Below are positions 11,176 to 25,699 of a stretch of 64,000 bases of DNA, piece after piece; positions within the stretch are counted from its first letter, which is position 1; each line of letters opens with the position of its first letter. The DNA is from Strigamia acuminata (lineage: Eukaryota > Arthropoda > Chilopoda > Geophilomorpha > Linotaeniidae). Made by a program: the position numbers and the translations under genes. The notes below the pieces were generated by a model. It was not told the origin of the DNA. It ran no database searches and worked only from the letters and a program-made list of their open reading frames with translations. The DNA is taken from contig OX442316.1 of assembly GCA_949358305.1 (NCBI GenBank), positions 1,054,001 to 1,118,000 on the forward strand, given 5' to 3'.

Positions 11176-11329
11176 TTAGCGACACGATTTACCGCGACAA
11201 GCCGGCTCAAAAAAGTGGTTTGCATCAAAAAACCAGCAAGGTTAGGTTCGCGGGGGAGGGGGGGGGTCAAGGGGGTCGCAGCCCCCCTTGTTGCCCTTCT
11301 TAGGAATTAAACCTAAACTATATGCAGTA

Positions 11330-11530
11330 TTGTGCGCGGTTCCGGTCCCGGACCGGGACCGGGACCGCGTTCCTTTTGCGGCAAGTACGGACCGGGACCG
11401 CGGTACTTTTAGAAGGCCAGTCCTGGACCGCGGACCGGGACCGCGTTCCTTTTAAAATTTCGTGGACCGCGGACCGAGACCGCGGTTCTTTTTAGCTGCC
11501 GAAACAGGACCGCGGTACCAGGACCGTTTT
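11330..11530. repeat. GGACCGCGGACCG-rich tract, hAT-like end
   Basis: Starts GCAGTATTGTGCGCGGTTCC and continues with many copies of GGACCGCGGACC/GGGACCGCG in spaced blocks. The opening is close to the hAT-type terminus at 61774 (CAGTGTTGGGCACGGTAC), which is likewise followed by a spaced GC-rich array. I take it as a hAT-derived terminal piece embedded in the surrounding MITE; no second end was found. Confidence 0.4.
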
Positions 11531-11605
11531 GTGTCGCGAAAATGACACGTTCGCTAAAATGGTGTGTCGCTAAAATGAAATCGCTAAAATGAAATCGCTA
11601 AAATG

Positions 11606-12286
11606 TAGTACATCCATTATTATAATCTGTGTTTAAAATGTTTTAAATGTTTTAAATCTGCGGCCCCAGTATGTTCATGGATTAAATGATCATCGAAAAG
11701 TATCTTGATTATTCAATTTACTTTCCTCTTTTTGAAAGTCTCTTATCAAATTACAAGTAGGTGAGTCTCACATGACCGGAACAGGTAATAGATTAATTCA
11801 TATTACCTTTGTTTTGTTTAATCATATGACATCATTAAGTGTTGATCTCTTCATTAGGAATGTTCTTCAAGTGGAAGGGGATTTTTTCCGTTTTTAAAAA
11901 ATGTGTCCGGTTAATCCCATCCATGCTATAAGTTAAGTTCAACAAAGCATTAAAAATACCGAAGTAAAATAATACATTTTAGTCTTGTTTTTTATTCATA
12001 AATATATTTCAGATACAAAAGAAATCATACTATACACATTCTTATCAAAAACAGAGCCCCCTAACGGGAATCATTAGCAAGGTATTTACATGTCATCACA
12101 CAATGAGAAGTGGATATTGAGATAAATGTTTTTTATTTATTTTGTTTTGGCGTCGGATACATGAGATGTCACACAAACAATTATTATTTTATTACAACTA
12201 GTCATCACTAATATTGTAAATAAAAAATTCACACTAATTTAATAATGAAGAAATCCATTCATACACATGAAAAAAGTTGAGTTTAA
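11606..12286. other. AT-rich non-coding, 3' flank of the protease gene
   Basis: Nothing coding is visible. On the minus strand an AATAAA-type signal near 12131-12140 could serve the protease gene that ends at 12287. Confidence 0.4.
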
Positions 12287-15087
<2,801 letters not shown>

Positions 15088-16896
15088 CTGTAGATAAAGT
15101 TATTGGTGAATTAATAGACCGTTGAACAAGTTTTAGTATACTGTATATAAGTTAGTACAAACATTTTGTAACAATTAAACCATCTGAGATAAAAGAAAAT
15201 GTGTTGTTTTATTGACGCCACAGAAAACCAAGTTGAAGATGGCCAAGAATGATGAAACAACTGAATTTCCCACTAGTCATCCATCCAAGTACTAGATTAG
15301 ACTCAATGCTGCTGAACTTCTGTATTATCGTGGGAAAAGGTGACCTGCATCCTTCCTAGCCTTCTTATATTCAACTACCGATATGTGACGGTTTGACAAT
15401 ACTAAAAGTTATACATGATGCCCTATATGCCTCTTACACACGATTTTTGAATTAAAGTTAAATTAAGTTACGATATTTGACTAACTAAGTGTTTATTTGT
15501 TATACACACGACTACTAAACTAAAATTGTGCGTATTAAGTCGGTTGAATTGATCTAAGTTGGAATACAACTCATGTTATAACTCATTTTAGGGATAAAAT
15601 CGGTAATATTGAGTAATAAGGTTTATTAGTTTATTGGATTCATTGGATTTTATGGGCACTTGAATAGACACTGTAGGGCTAAATCACAAGCCAACAGCAC
15701 TTGTCATTTCTGCCGATCAACTTACAAACTTTTATCTCTCTAAACAAAGTTTAAGGTTGGCTTGTTTTAGATGTTTTAGATGTTATAGACCAGTTGGGGT
15801 AGTAATTGATTAAGTTTTGCCATTATTTCGACCCCATTTTGACCAATGCCATGTGGAAAACTTTTCCCACTTGTCATTGAATAATTGCACCACATTGAGC
15901 CCATCACCAATAACGAAACAAAAATTTTAAATAGGACTAATGGCGAAATTTCGGAATTGGTCATTTTGCTGTTAGAAAAATGACCCGTTTGTTTTTCCAT
16001 TCATTTGAAATTCTTTATGGGCCATTAAAGTAAACACCCTGCATAGTCAACTCAAGTACGGTAAATACTGTACCCTGTGTTTTGAACTTACTTGGAACGA
16101 CAAGTGTAAAGCCAATTATGTAAGCAATTGAACTGACCATATTGAGCTGTCTTTACGAACATAATTTTACTTACAAAGTATGTGGTTGATTTATTATATG
16201 TTTTTTCGTATCCTGGTAGTTAATATTAATTGACTAATTGCCTACACACAGGCCAGCTTAAATTTCTTGAAATATTACAGGTCTGTTACGAAAAAAGGAA
16301 TTCTATAATACCATCAATAGTTATTTCGGAAATCTTTTAAACGATTGTTTTTCCTTTTAAAAAAATGTACAACATATTTAAAAAAGTTGTCAATAAATTG
16401 AGAATTATTTGTGGTTTCAGAAAAAAAAAATACAAATTCAAATTAAATTAAAACATGATGAAAAATAAACGAAAAATTTATAATAATAAATAAAGTAAAT
16501 GTTGGAATTCTCGGATCCGCAACAATACAACTAGTCGTCAGGGTTAAAGATTACAAGTGGTTTATTCAGTCAAATTACACAGGTTAAATTAAATACATGG
16601 ACACTCAGCCGTGATTGGCTGCTACAAAAACGTTCGCTGGACATATCACCAATGTGTGTGATACGTCCGCGCGCCCTCTTGCGACGTATTGGCGGCCGAC
16701 ATACACAACGTCCAACAGTAAGTCCACTTTATCCACAACTTTATGATAAATTTCCGTACATTAAGTACAAACCCAAAAAAAATCCCTACTCACCCATCCC
16801 AGGTCAATTTTGACCCAAAGCAAAAAAGAAAAAAAAATTAAGAAATGTATGAAAATGATTCTGTTTTTTAGTCAGGTCAGGTCAGTTTGGGTCAGG
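15088..16896. other. AT-rich non-coding, possible 5' region of the protease
   Basis: The missing first exon(s) of the protease should lie here or further upstream. A minus-strand frame at 15776-16000 has a hydrophobic N-terminal stretch but no fitting donor site that I can defend, so I do not use it. Nothing else is recognised. Confidence 0.35.
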
Positions 16897-16905
16897 ATAA
16901 AATCG

Positions 16906-17598
16906 GGGTGCCGTTCCAATGGCGAATCGCCTAAGGGCGAATCTGGCCATTTGTACGAATGACGAATTTCTATCTTATTCTGTCCATAAGCAGTCCCAAT
17001 GGCAAATTTCTCCCAATTCGCCATTGGGAACATATTTGGACCTTTCTAATGGCGAATTGGTAAACATTAAAAACGATTCACCATTGGAAACGCAAAAACG
17101 TTTCCAATGGCGAATATGTGTACCGGTATGTTGGTATGTTGGTATATTGGTATGTTGAAATTTGCCATTGGAAAGGGTTTTGCGTTTCCAATGGCGAATA
17201 TATGGATGTTAAATTTACCGCGACATGAATCTACCGCGACATGAATCTACCGCGACAAGTCGTCCCAAAAAAATGGTTTTGCATCAAAAAGCCAGTAAGA
17301 TTACCGTAGGTTTGCGGGGGGTCAAGGGGGGGGGCTGCCCTTATTAGCCCTTCTTAGGAATTGGAAGAAGAAATACCAAAAATACAAGTTTCAATATTCG
17401 CCATCGGAAATGCAAAAAACATTTCTCATGGCGAATTTTACATAAAAAACAAATTTGCCACTTTCGCCCTTGGAAACTGGAAAATATGTTTCCTATGGCA
17501 AATGGCAGAAATGAAACATTCCTGCACTCAAAAAACGTTTCCAATGGCGAATTTTATTAAATTCGCCCTTAGGCGATTCGCCATTTGAACGGGTACCC
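16906..17598. mobile_element. 693 bp TIR element with 9 bp TSD (Mutator-like MITE)
   Basis: Left end GGGTGCCGTTCCAATGGCG and right end (complement) GGGTACCCGTTCAAATGGCG continue as inverted repeats through GAATCGCCTAAGGGCGAAT, about 37 bases in all. Both are flanked by the same 9 bp, ATAAAATCG (16897-16905 and 17599-17607). A 9 bp duplication is typical of Mutator-like elements. The body carries about ten copies of CCAATGGCGAA in both orientations, a TATGTTGG tandem run (about 17126-17157), and a core near 17244-17355 shared with other repeats. No transposase frame is present. Confidence 0.8.
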
Positions 17599-17908
17599 AT
17601 AAAATCGTTTTCCTCGCTAAAATAGCATCGCTAAAGTGAACCTAGTCCCGATCATTCAAAAACACACCACAAGAGCTGAGATCCTATCTGTCTAACGCGA
17701 AGATTCCAATGAATAGCTCGTGCAGTTACATATTTACAGGCCAATATGGTTTGATCCTACAGCTACAGTGGTTTGTTCTTACCTGTGATCGTTTTACCTA
17801 AAATAAGTAATACAATAAAGGTTAAAGAAATAAAGCAGTTTATTTACTGAAATGAAAGTTGAACAATGGAGTGTCCAAGATGGTGTCTTGGATTCCACGT
17901 GGTCGCTG
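17599..17908. other. Older repeat flanks left of the BEL element
   Basis: 17608-17645 carries CGCTAAAAT and TCGCTAAAGTGAAC, an end like the one near 56857-56906. The DNA up to 17908 adjoins the young BEL insertion site and may belong to the older BEL copy that continues at 26231, but no domain is readable. Confidence 0.35.
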
Positions 17909-18438
17909 TTTACGAATTGTAAATGAACTTCACGATGGGTGATGAATTGTAAAACAGCAAAAGCGACGGTCGAAATAAAACTTAACAACTTTTAATTTTA
18001 CTTGAGTTGAAAAATGACATTCTTTTTCACAAGTGACGCGTGGTCAGCGAGTTGAGGGTGGAATGTGTGGTGCATAGAAAAAACGGGGTCTACATCCGGT
18101 CAACAAGGGCCGAAAGATACCCAATTTACATAAAAGAGGGCTCTCGAAAAGACCCTCGAGCGATTTATATAACACAAAAAGAACACAGACAATTTAATGC
18201 AATAACACAACTGAAAAGTCAGCAAAAACCATGATGAAACACAATTAAACACGATAATACACAATAAGGCACAATGAATGAAAAAGAACACAAAACACAA
18301 AACAAAACACAAAACACTTAATTGTAATAAACACAAATCAATCACTAAATTCAATCGATAATTAAACTAAGACAAAATTACTAAAATCAAATACATGAAT
18401 AAACATTAAAAACAAATTAAATCAGTCTAGATTTTACA
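17909..18438 (-). repeat. 3' LTR of the BEL element
   Basis: Same sequence as 25700-26229. On the element strand it is preceded by a run of 12 C (plus-strand G at 18441-18452) where a purine-rich tract would be expected. Confidence 0.93.
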
Positions 18439-18459
18439 TTGGGGGGGGGGGGAATTCAA

Positions 18460-20410
18460 TTAGTCTGAAGCCTCTAAAGAACACAGTCTTTGTACTGGGC
18501 GTCTCAAAGTTTTTCCTTCGGGCAAAGTCAATTCACAAGAGCGTATTTTTTCGTCCCGTCCGATAAAGGTATTTGAAACTCTTGCCATTTTCCATGACAT
18601 TCGAGGCTGACCTTGTTCTTGAATGAGAACCAAATCCCCAATTTGAACTTCTTTTGAGGTTCGTACACGACGGAATTCACGAAGCTCGACAAGGTACTCG
18701 TGCGTCCAACGACGCCAAAGCAAATTAATCAAACGTTGACGCAGCTTCCATCGCTTCACGAGCTCGGGTCGAAATGAATTGTCGACACGACTTTCTGGAC
18801 TGTAGACGTCTGGAAGCGTGATGAGACGTCCTCCGGTCAAAAAATGAGAAGGCGTCAGCGGTTCTTGCTCCAACGGATCGTCCGTAACGTAAGTGATTGG
18901 TCTCGAATTAACCGCAGCTTCGACCTCTGTCAAAACGGTCGACAGTTCTTCAAAGTCCAACGATGATCGAGCAAGGACTTTTTTTAAGCTCAGTTTAACA
19001 GTTTTGACCAGTCGCTCCCAAAATCCGCCCCACCACGGAGCCAATTCGACGATAAATTTCCACTGTATTTTTTGCTTTGACAAGAACCCCTGGAACAGCT
19101 CGTGCGAGAAGCTGTTGATGAATAAAGACAAGTCTTTTTCGGCTCGCTTAAAGGTTTTAGCATTGTCTGAGTAGACAATGCCAGGGACTCCTCTTCTTGC
19201 AATAAGTCGTTTAAATGCGAGAATGAATTTCTCCGTAGTGAGATCAGATACAAGTTCTAAATGAACAGCTCGCACCACGGCACAAGTGAACAGAGCGATG
19301 TAAGTCTTTTTTCCGTTTTTAGTGTATAGTGGTCCGGCGAAGTCTATGCCAATAATTTGAAATGGCTCCGCACGATTCACTCTGTCCGCAGGTAGCAGAC
19401 CGACCGTTTGAGTCATCAATTTTGCGTTCACTCTTCGACAAGTCACGCATCGGGAAATCAATGTCTTGATGAATTTTCTTCCTTTTTTAACCCAGTATTT
19501 CGCTCTAAATTCTGACAGAGTGTTGCCTAGTCCTCCATGTAAAGTTCTATGATGACAATCTTCGACTATTAATTTTACAGCCGGTGAATTTGAATCCAAA
19601 ACGATGGGGCTCACAAAATTTTCTATTCCCGTGTTAAAACGTATTCTCGAGTCGATTCGTATAATTTCATTCTGGTCGAGAACTACGGCTACGCTTGCTA
19701 GGGGTGAATCGCTTTTCAGTTTCGTTGAATTTTTCAAGCTATATATTTCCTCCGAAAATCTCTGTTTTTGTATACTGCGCAACCAATAAATTTCGGCTGT
19801 TTCTAACTCTTCCGTCTTTAACGGTCCGATGACTGTTTCGATTTTTCTTGAATTGTGGCAAAATCTCAAAATCCAGGCGGTGATTCGTTTGACTTTGGTC
19901 CAACTGCTGTACTTTTCAATATCGAAAATCGCCTCTTCACTTGATCGAGTCACATTTACGCGAGTATCTATTTCTTCAATTTCTTCTTCAAAGTTGGACT
20001 CTGTTTCTTCGTCGAATTTTTGTGGCCAATGTGTCTCGTCCTTTTTCAGCCACTCAGGGCCGCTCCACCATTCGATGTCTTGAACCAATTTGTCGGCCTC
20101 CATTCCTCGGGTTAACTTATCCGCTGGATTGACCTTCCCCGGGCAATGACGCCAACAGGCGACCTCGGTGTTCGTGCGGATTTCGCGGACTCGGTTCGAG
20201 ACGAATGGATTTGACTTCTTCTGTTGCTCGCGAATCCAGAAATATGTAATGGACGAATCGGTCCAGTAGAAAACACGCTGAATTTCTAACTTCTTGAGTT
20301 TCACGGCAACTCGCGACAGCAGCAATGCGCCCATCAATTCGAGTTTGGGCAGCGTTAAAGACTTCAGTGGTGCAACGCGCGACTTCGACATACAGAGTGT
20401 GACTTCTACG
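18460..20410 (-). pseudogene. pol: BEL Pol, C-terminal part (RNase H end, integrase, DUF5641)
   Basis: The open frame begins at 20484, but its first 25 codons come from the inserted LTR; BEL sequence starts at the insertion point, 20410. Order by codon of the open frame: the rest of the RNase H-like domain (PKLELMGALL, then YWTDSS), integrase zinc region (H-H near 311-316, CVTC at 346-349), integrase core with D381 in GIDFAGP, D440 in VYSDN and E490 in GGFWE, then the DUF5641-type tail with WTHEYL...GDLVL near 592-620. It ends at a TAG at 18460. The DDE triad is complete. The half cannot be made as part of the polyprotein because the TRIM insert separates it from the start. Confidence 0.93.
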
Positions 20411-20646
20411 TGTTGTGTCTTCCACCCCATTATTGATAATCTAAACATTGTATAGTGGGTTGCTAGGAGATCGTCCCCTAGCAACCCACCTCATTCTTTA
20501 ACTTCATAAAAATAGTCGACTCACTAAATCAAACCGAATCAGTCGTCTTGTTTTTCTCTGGCCTTTAGGCCCAAACATGAACATCAAATGACGGCCATGC
20601 TCTCGCATGGCCCGAACGCATGAACACATTCATCTCAGACACAATA
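20411..20646 (+). repeat. 5' LTR of the TRIM-like element
   Basis: 236 bp. It holds an inverted repeat TGGGTTGCTAGG / CCTAGCAACCCA around 20454-20489 and a GGCCTTTAGGCC palindrome near 20558-20569. Confidence 0.9.
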
Positions 20647-21057
20647 TTGGCGCAGTTGCGTGAAAAGAAACCTGTGCAAATCGAATCGAGGAATGCAACA
20701 TGGAGGCGCACGAGCCATTAAGAACGAATCAAGTAGAACTTTAGTTGGGAATTGTGGTGCAGTGGACTAAATAGTGGCCCGCTCATCACTCGTTACGGCC
20801 GTTCGTTGCTCGTTGCTCGTCACTCGCCACGACCGTTCGCCGTGGCCGCTCGTCACTCGCCACAATCGTTCGCCGCCGCAGTCGCTCGTCGCTCGTCCCA
20901 GCTGTTCGTTACATCTGCGTGTTTGCCTCTCGTCGCGGGCGCTTGTCAACGGTCTTCAACGCGAACGATTTCGATTTCCGCCTTCGCCCGCTCACGTAAC
21001 TCAGGAACCTAAACCTATCGAACATTTCTCGTAATTACTGGACTGCTCACTCTTTGG

Positions 21058-22129
21058 TTGGTTACGTCGCCATGGTACTTGTCCACTCGCCCAGGCGAGT
21101 TGACCCATCGCTTCATTGACTGGACATATGAAATAAGCCGTAGACCGTGTGTGTTTTTTCTACACCGCGTGCTTTGTTTTGTGCAACACGACCGATGTGG
21201 TCGTGCAAAGCATCGACGTTGTTCTCTCATCGTGATCACTCGCCTGGCCTTTCCTTGGCTGCTCGCTTGGGCCTTCCGTAGTTCCGTGCCTTTGGAGTTC
21301 ACCGTTTGCTCGCCCGGTGTGCTCGCTTTTCCCTCGTTTCGAGGAGGGAAAGTGGGCCGCTTGTTGCTTGCTGCAGCCTCTCGTCGCTCTCTGCGCCCGC
21401 CTGTGGGCTGCTCACTTGCTCCCGTCGCCGGACTTTTCGTTGGTGACCGCCCCTACATTTGCTTGGCCACTCGCCGCCCCGCATTCGCGTGGCCTGCTCG
21501 CCCCCGCCACGCTGTTTTGCCCGGGGTGCCCGCTTTTCTCTCATTTCGATGGGGGAAAGTGGGCCGCCCATCGCAACCAAGCGTGAGCCGCTCGCCGTTT
21601 TTAGGGTTCGTGTTTGCCACCCTGCATCCGCGTTGGCCCCTAGCATTCTCGTGGCCTACTCGCCGCATTCGCGTGCTCTATTCGCCGCATCCGCGTGCTC
21701 TACTCGCCGCATCCGCGTGCTCTACTCGCCGCATCCGCGTGCTCTACTCGCCGCATCCGCGTGCTCTACTCGCCGCATCCGCGTGCTCTATTCGCCGCAT
21801 CCGCGTGCTCTATTCGCCGCATCCACGTGCTTCAAGTCGTCGCACCAGCGAGTCGTCGCACCAGCGAGTCGTCGCACCAGCGAGTCGTCGCACCAGCGAG
21901 TCGTCGCACCAGCGAGTCGTCGCACCAGCGAGTCGCTGCTCGCCACCATGCGACCACGAGTTGCCGCTCGCCATCGCGGGACCTCAAGTCGCCGCTCGTC
22001 ATCGCGGGACCTCAAGTCGCAGCTCGTTGCGGGACCTACCGTATTTGGGCTGCCGCCCGCCACCGGATTTGAATCGTCGCACGTTGCTGCTCTTCCCTCT
22101 ATTTGAGATCTTTTGTAAGGGGGAAGGCA
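21058..22129 (+). repeat. GC-rich interior of the TRIM with two tandem arrays
   Basis: A 22 bp unit (TCGCCGCATCCGCGTGCTCT plus two bases) repeats about 8 times at 21659-21830. A 16 bp unit (AGTCGTCGCACCAGCG) repeats about 6 times at 21837-21933. The long frame 21058-22155 exists because the repeats avoid stops; its translation is Arg/Pro/Ser-rich and repetitive with no domain. I do not call it a gene. Confidence 0.8.
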
Positions 22130-22365
22130 TGTTGTGTCTTCCACCCCATTATTGATAATCTAAACATTGTATAGTGGGTTGCTAGGAGATCGTCCCCTAG
22201 CAACCCACCTCATTCTTTAACTTCATAAAAATAGTCGACTCACTAAATCAAACCGAATCAGTCGTCTTGTTTTTCTCTGGCCTTTAGGCCCAAACATGAA
22301 CATCAAATGACGGCCATGCTCTCGCATGGCCCGAACGCATGAACACATTCATCTCAGACACAATA
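22130..22365 (+). repeat. 3' LTR of the TRIM-like element
   Basis: Identical by eye to 20411-20646, followed by the CTACG duplication. Confidence 0.9.
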
Positions 22366-25300
22366 CTACGGATGTTTCATTTTTTGTTCGAATGTAGACC
22401 ACGACTCCATATGCTTTGGGGCTTGCGTCGCAAAACAAATGCAATTCACGATCTGGATTTGATTGTTGTCCAGCGCTGTAATGTCGAGGAACGGCAATTT
22501 TTCTTAGCAATACGACTTGTTGTCGCCAACTTGACCATTGTTTTGAAATGTCGGGGGGTAATGGCGAATCCCAACCTATATTTCGAGTCCATAATTCCTG
22601 GAACATCAGTTTGCCGACAATTACGAATGGTGTCGCAAATCCTAATGGATCGTAAATCCTTGCCACGGACTGAACGATCAAACGTTTTGATTCCTTGAGT
22701 TGATCTTGTGCGTCAGCCCATTCGCCTATTTCGAGCAGGAGGTGGTCGGTTATAAAGTTCCAGATCAGTCCCAACACGGACGTCGAGTGTTTGTCGGCGT
22801 CGACCAGATTTGCGTCCGACGGAATTTCTCTCGCAAAAAGTTCTCGCAAGCTTTGTGAGTTCGATTGCCATTTGCGTAGGGGCATGTGCGCTTCCATCAT
22901 CAATTTGCGAGCTTCGTGGAATATTTTTTCCACCTCCCCTTCGGATTTGGCGCAACCGAGCAAGTCGTCGACGTAAAATTTATCTTTGATTTGAGCAACT
23001 GTTTCTTCATATTTTTCACGCATGTTGTCGAGATGTAGTTGAATTGAGTCGTTTAAAAGGTAGGGACTTGATTTGACTCCGAATACTACTCTTTTCTGGC
23101 GCATAACTCTGGGCTTCACAAACTGCCGACCGTCCCATTCTTCCGGTGTCCAAAGGAAACGAACGAAATCCCGATCTGCCATTCTCAGCAATAGCTGTAA
23201 AAACGCCTTTTCTATGTCCGAAAGATAAGCAAATGGTTCTTTTCGAAACAAAATCAGCAATATAAGTATTTCTGGCAGCAAATTAGGACCGCTGTCCAGG
23301 CAATCGTTCAGTGAAAGTTCATTTTTTCCTTTAGCTGAGGCATCGAAAACGATCCGAATCTTTGTCGTGACGCGATCTTCTTTAATAACGGCTCGGTGTG
23401 GCATGTAGTACGAATTTTCATGTTGCGGTTCATTAACTTCTTCGATTATTCCATCACGTATTTGATCGTCGAAAATTTGTTTGTAGGCGGCGTAGAATCC
23501 TGGATTTTTCTTAAATTTTCTTACCAGATTCCAAAAACGTTTCTCAGCAATTTCGTAATTATTGTGAAGTTTTCTCGGTTCGACCAACCACGGCAATGCG
23601 ACGACGTATCTTCCTTCTTCTCTCGTCACTTGTTCGCGAAAACGAATTGCGCAGGAATTTCGATCGGTCAATGTTTCGTCTTCACTCTCGTGGCGAATGC
23701 CGATGGATTCGAGCTCCCAGAATTTTTTCAGACTCTCGTCCAGTCGCTCCTCGAGACGCACACTGCACACGCGGGTGACTAGTGTGGACATTGTCGTGAC
23801 ATTTATTGATGACCCCATCAAAGTCCAGCCAAATAGCGTCTCTATGGCGATCAAATTTTCCTCGATTTTTCGTATGCATCCCGTAAGTATCTTCGCGATA
23901 CAGTCTGCGCCTAAAAGAATAAAAATATCGCAATTAGTATTGTTTCCAGAATCAATCACGATTTGATCGCGTTCGAGGGCGGCTCGTAAGCCAGCCTGCA
24001 ATTTGGTACAAATGGGTTTTGTAATCCATGGCGTTTCAAGCGCATTAACGCAGAGCGATCGATTTTTGTCGCCAACATTGCACAATTTGAGTTCAAATCG
24101 ATTTCCTTTAGTGTTCAATGGTGTCTGATTTCCAAAAGTGTGCACGCTTAAATGTTCCTCTCCATTCGGCTTTAAATGCATGTCTTTTGCCAAACTAGCC
24201 AGTACGAAGGAACTTTGGCTTCCGGGATCGATCAAACATTGCACGGTGGACTCACGAGATTCGTTTTGAATTTTTACGAATATTGTTGCCAATGTTGTGG
24301 TCGGAGGTTGAGCGTACGCAGCGAGATTTTCGTTGGTTGATACGAGCAGAGTGACTTTTTCTTTTGGTGTCTCAGATGGTCCTTCGCACACGAGTTGGTT
24401 GTGATGGCGTTGACACAGTTTACATGTCACACGGTAGGTGCAGTTTCGAGACGAATGTCCCTTTTTTAAGCATTTGAAGCAGCGACCTTCCTTTTTGACG
24501 AATTCTTTACGCTCGGTTGCCGTCGTTAAACACCCGTCACGCTCATGAGTCTTGTTGCAAAACATGCAATTGCTGATTGTTGTGCTCAAAACACGAGCAG
24601 ACGGCACGCGGTTGTGAGTTTTGTGAACAGGCTTGTCCACATCAACTTTTTCAGGTTTGCTTTTTTCTGTTGAGCGGTGAAGATCTTGAAAGTTCTCAAT
24701 TTTATTGTGGTGCACGAGTTCGTTACGCACCATGTCCAACAAATCTTTAGCTTTGTATTTCCCGTCGGGATATTGACGTGAAAATTCCAGCGAAATTTGT
24801 CGTGGCACTAGTCCTAGAATGAGTGGACACGCTGTTGCGTCAATGGCATCAACATTCATATTTGCCGCATTCAGACCGCGTACGTGTGTTTCACACTCAT
24901 CGTACAATTTTTGAAGAGGAATAGGATCGAGAATATCACGTACGGGTTTCATTTTCATTAGGGAGCGTAAATGTGCGCTGAGAAGAACATCTGTACGGCC
25001 AAAGCGTTCGAGCAACAATTTTTTAGCGATCGGATAGTTTTCATTTGTTGGCGGTAATCCCTTCAACACGAGTGCTGCTTCTCCATCCAAGAGCGACTTT
25101 AAATACACCAATTTACTTTGCGCAGAAATGTTCGTTTTGGTGTCAATTGAGATCTCAAAATTACCCCAAAAGTCAGCCCAGTCCAGCGGATCTCCTTTGA
25201 ATTTAATTGTGTCGTACTTGGGCAGTCGCATGGGTGAGTCTTGTGGCACACTCGCGGTCCCGTGGTAATTATTTGTTATCGGCGGGAGTACAGGTGTGGT

Positions 25301-25612
25301 TGGGGGCGCGATGAAAGTAATTAGCGCCTCGTCGATTTCGACACCACAATCAATAATTTTTTCGTGATATTCAGTCTCGGATCGAGTGATTTCTTCATCT
25401 ATCTCTTGTTCGTCGGTGAGCATGGCCAAGATTTTGGCGTCGAGCGATTTGAGTTCATTTGATTTTGCTTGTAGATGCACTTTTATCTTTTTTAAATCGA
25501 GTTCATTTATAGGTATACCAGCGAGAATTGTTTTGGCCTTCGTTATAGTTGTGGTGGTCAGCCTACGGGTTACTGCACGCTGAGCCTTCAACACGGCGAG
25601 GTCGTCGGCCAT
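22366..25612 (-). pseudogene. gag-pol: BEL Gag-Pol, N-terminal part (Gag, protease, RT, RNase H start)
   Basis: The frame starts at an ATG (MADDLAVLKA) 69 bases past the primer site; the last codons (22349-22365) come from the inserted LTR. Order by residue: coiled-coil N-terminus; DUF1759-type Gag region about 125-300 (GDPLDWADFWGNF); zinc knuckle C378-C381-H386-C391; A17-type aspartic protease with D462 in the motif LIDPGSQSSF; reverse transcriptase with IVFDAS near 755 and YVDD at 880-883; start of RNase H with CDAS near 1065. It is uninterrupted until the insertion. Together with 18460-20410 it would have been a polyprotein of about 1,730 residues, normal for BEL/Pao. Confidence 0.95.
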
Positions 25613-25680
25613 TGTTAAATTCGAGATGCTACTTGCAGTTTTTTCAGATTGAAGTTACGAGTTTGTTCCCTGGAAAGATG

Positions 25681-25699
25681 TCCCGGGTTTCGGCACCAA
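25681..25699 (-). other. Primer binding site of the BEL element
   Basis: On the minus strand the bases next to the 5' LTR read TTGGTGCCGAAACCCGGGA. The TGG start and the GAAACCC block fit pairing to a tRNA 3' end; I do not assign the tRNA. Confidence 0.8.

Larger units (their letters stand above)
10504..11605. mobile_element. MITE with repeated CATTTTAGCGA ends, 4 bp TSD
   Basis: The left end holds three copies of CATTTTAGCGA (10504, about 10519, about 10552) and the right end four inverted copies (TCGCTAAAATG) up to 11605. The 4 bp sequence TAGT flanks both ends (10500-10503 and 11606-11609). With the nested 607 bp MITE removed the element would be about 495 bp. No transposase is present. 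Related ends occur near 17616-17640 and 56857-56906. The superfamily is not clear to me. Confidence 0.65.
20411..22365 (+). mobile_element. TRIM-like non-autonomous LTR element nested in BEL pol
   Basis: Direct repeats of 236 bp (20411-20646 and 22130-22365), identical by eye, begin TGTTGTG and end ACACAATA. CTACG flanks both sides (20406-20410 and 22366-22370). A TTGGCGCAGTTGCG primer-site-like sequence follows the left LTR and an AAGGGGGAAGG purine tract precedes the right one, so it lies on the plus strand, opposite to BEL. The 1.48 kb interior is GC-rich and partly tandem-repeated with no gag or pol domain. Size and structure fit a terminal-repeat retrotransposon in miniature. Confidence 0.9.

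Noticed and set aside
15776-16000. Minus-strand frame with a hydrophobic N-terminal segment, candidate signal exon of the protease
   Set aside because: No donor in the required phase can be defended and the rest of the frame is unlike a protease pro-region.
21058-22155. 365-codon plus-strand frame
   Set aside because: It lies within the TRIM interior, is created by stop-free tandem repeats and has a repetitive Arg/Pro/Ser composition with no domain.
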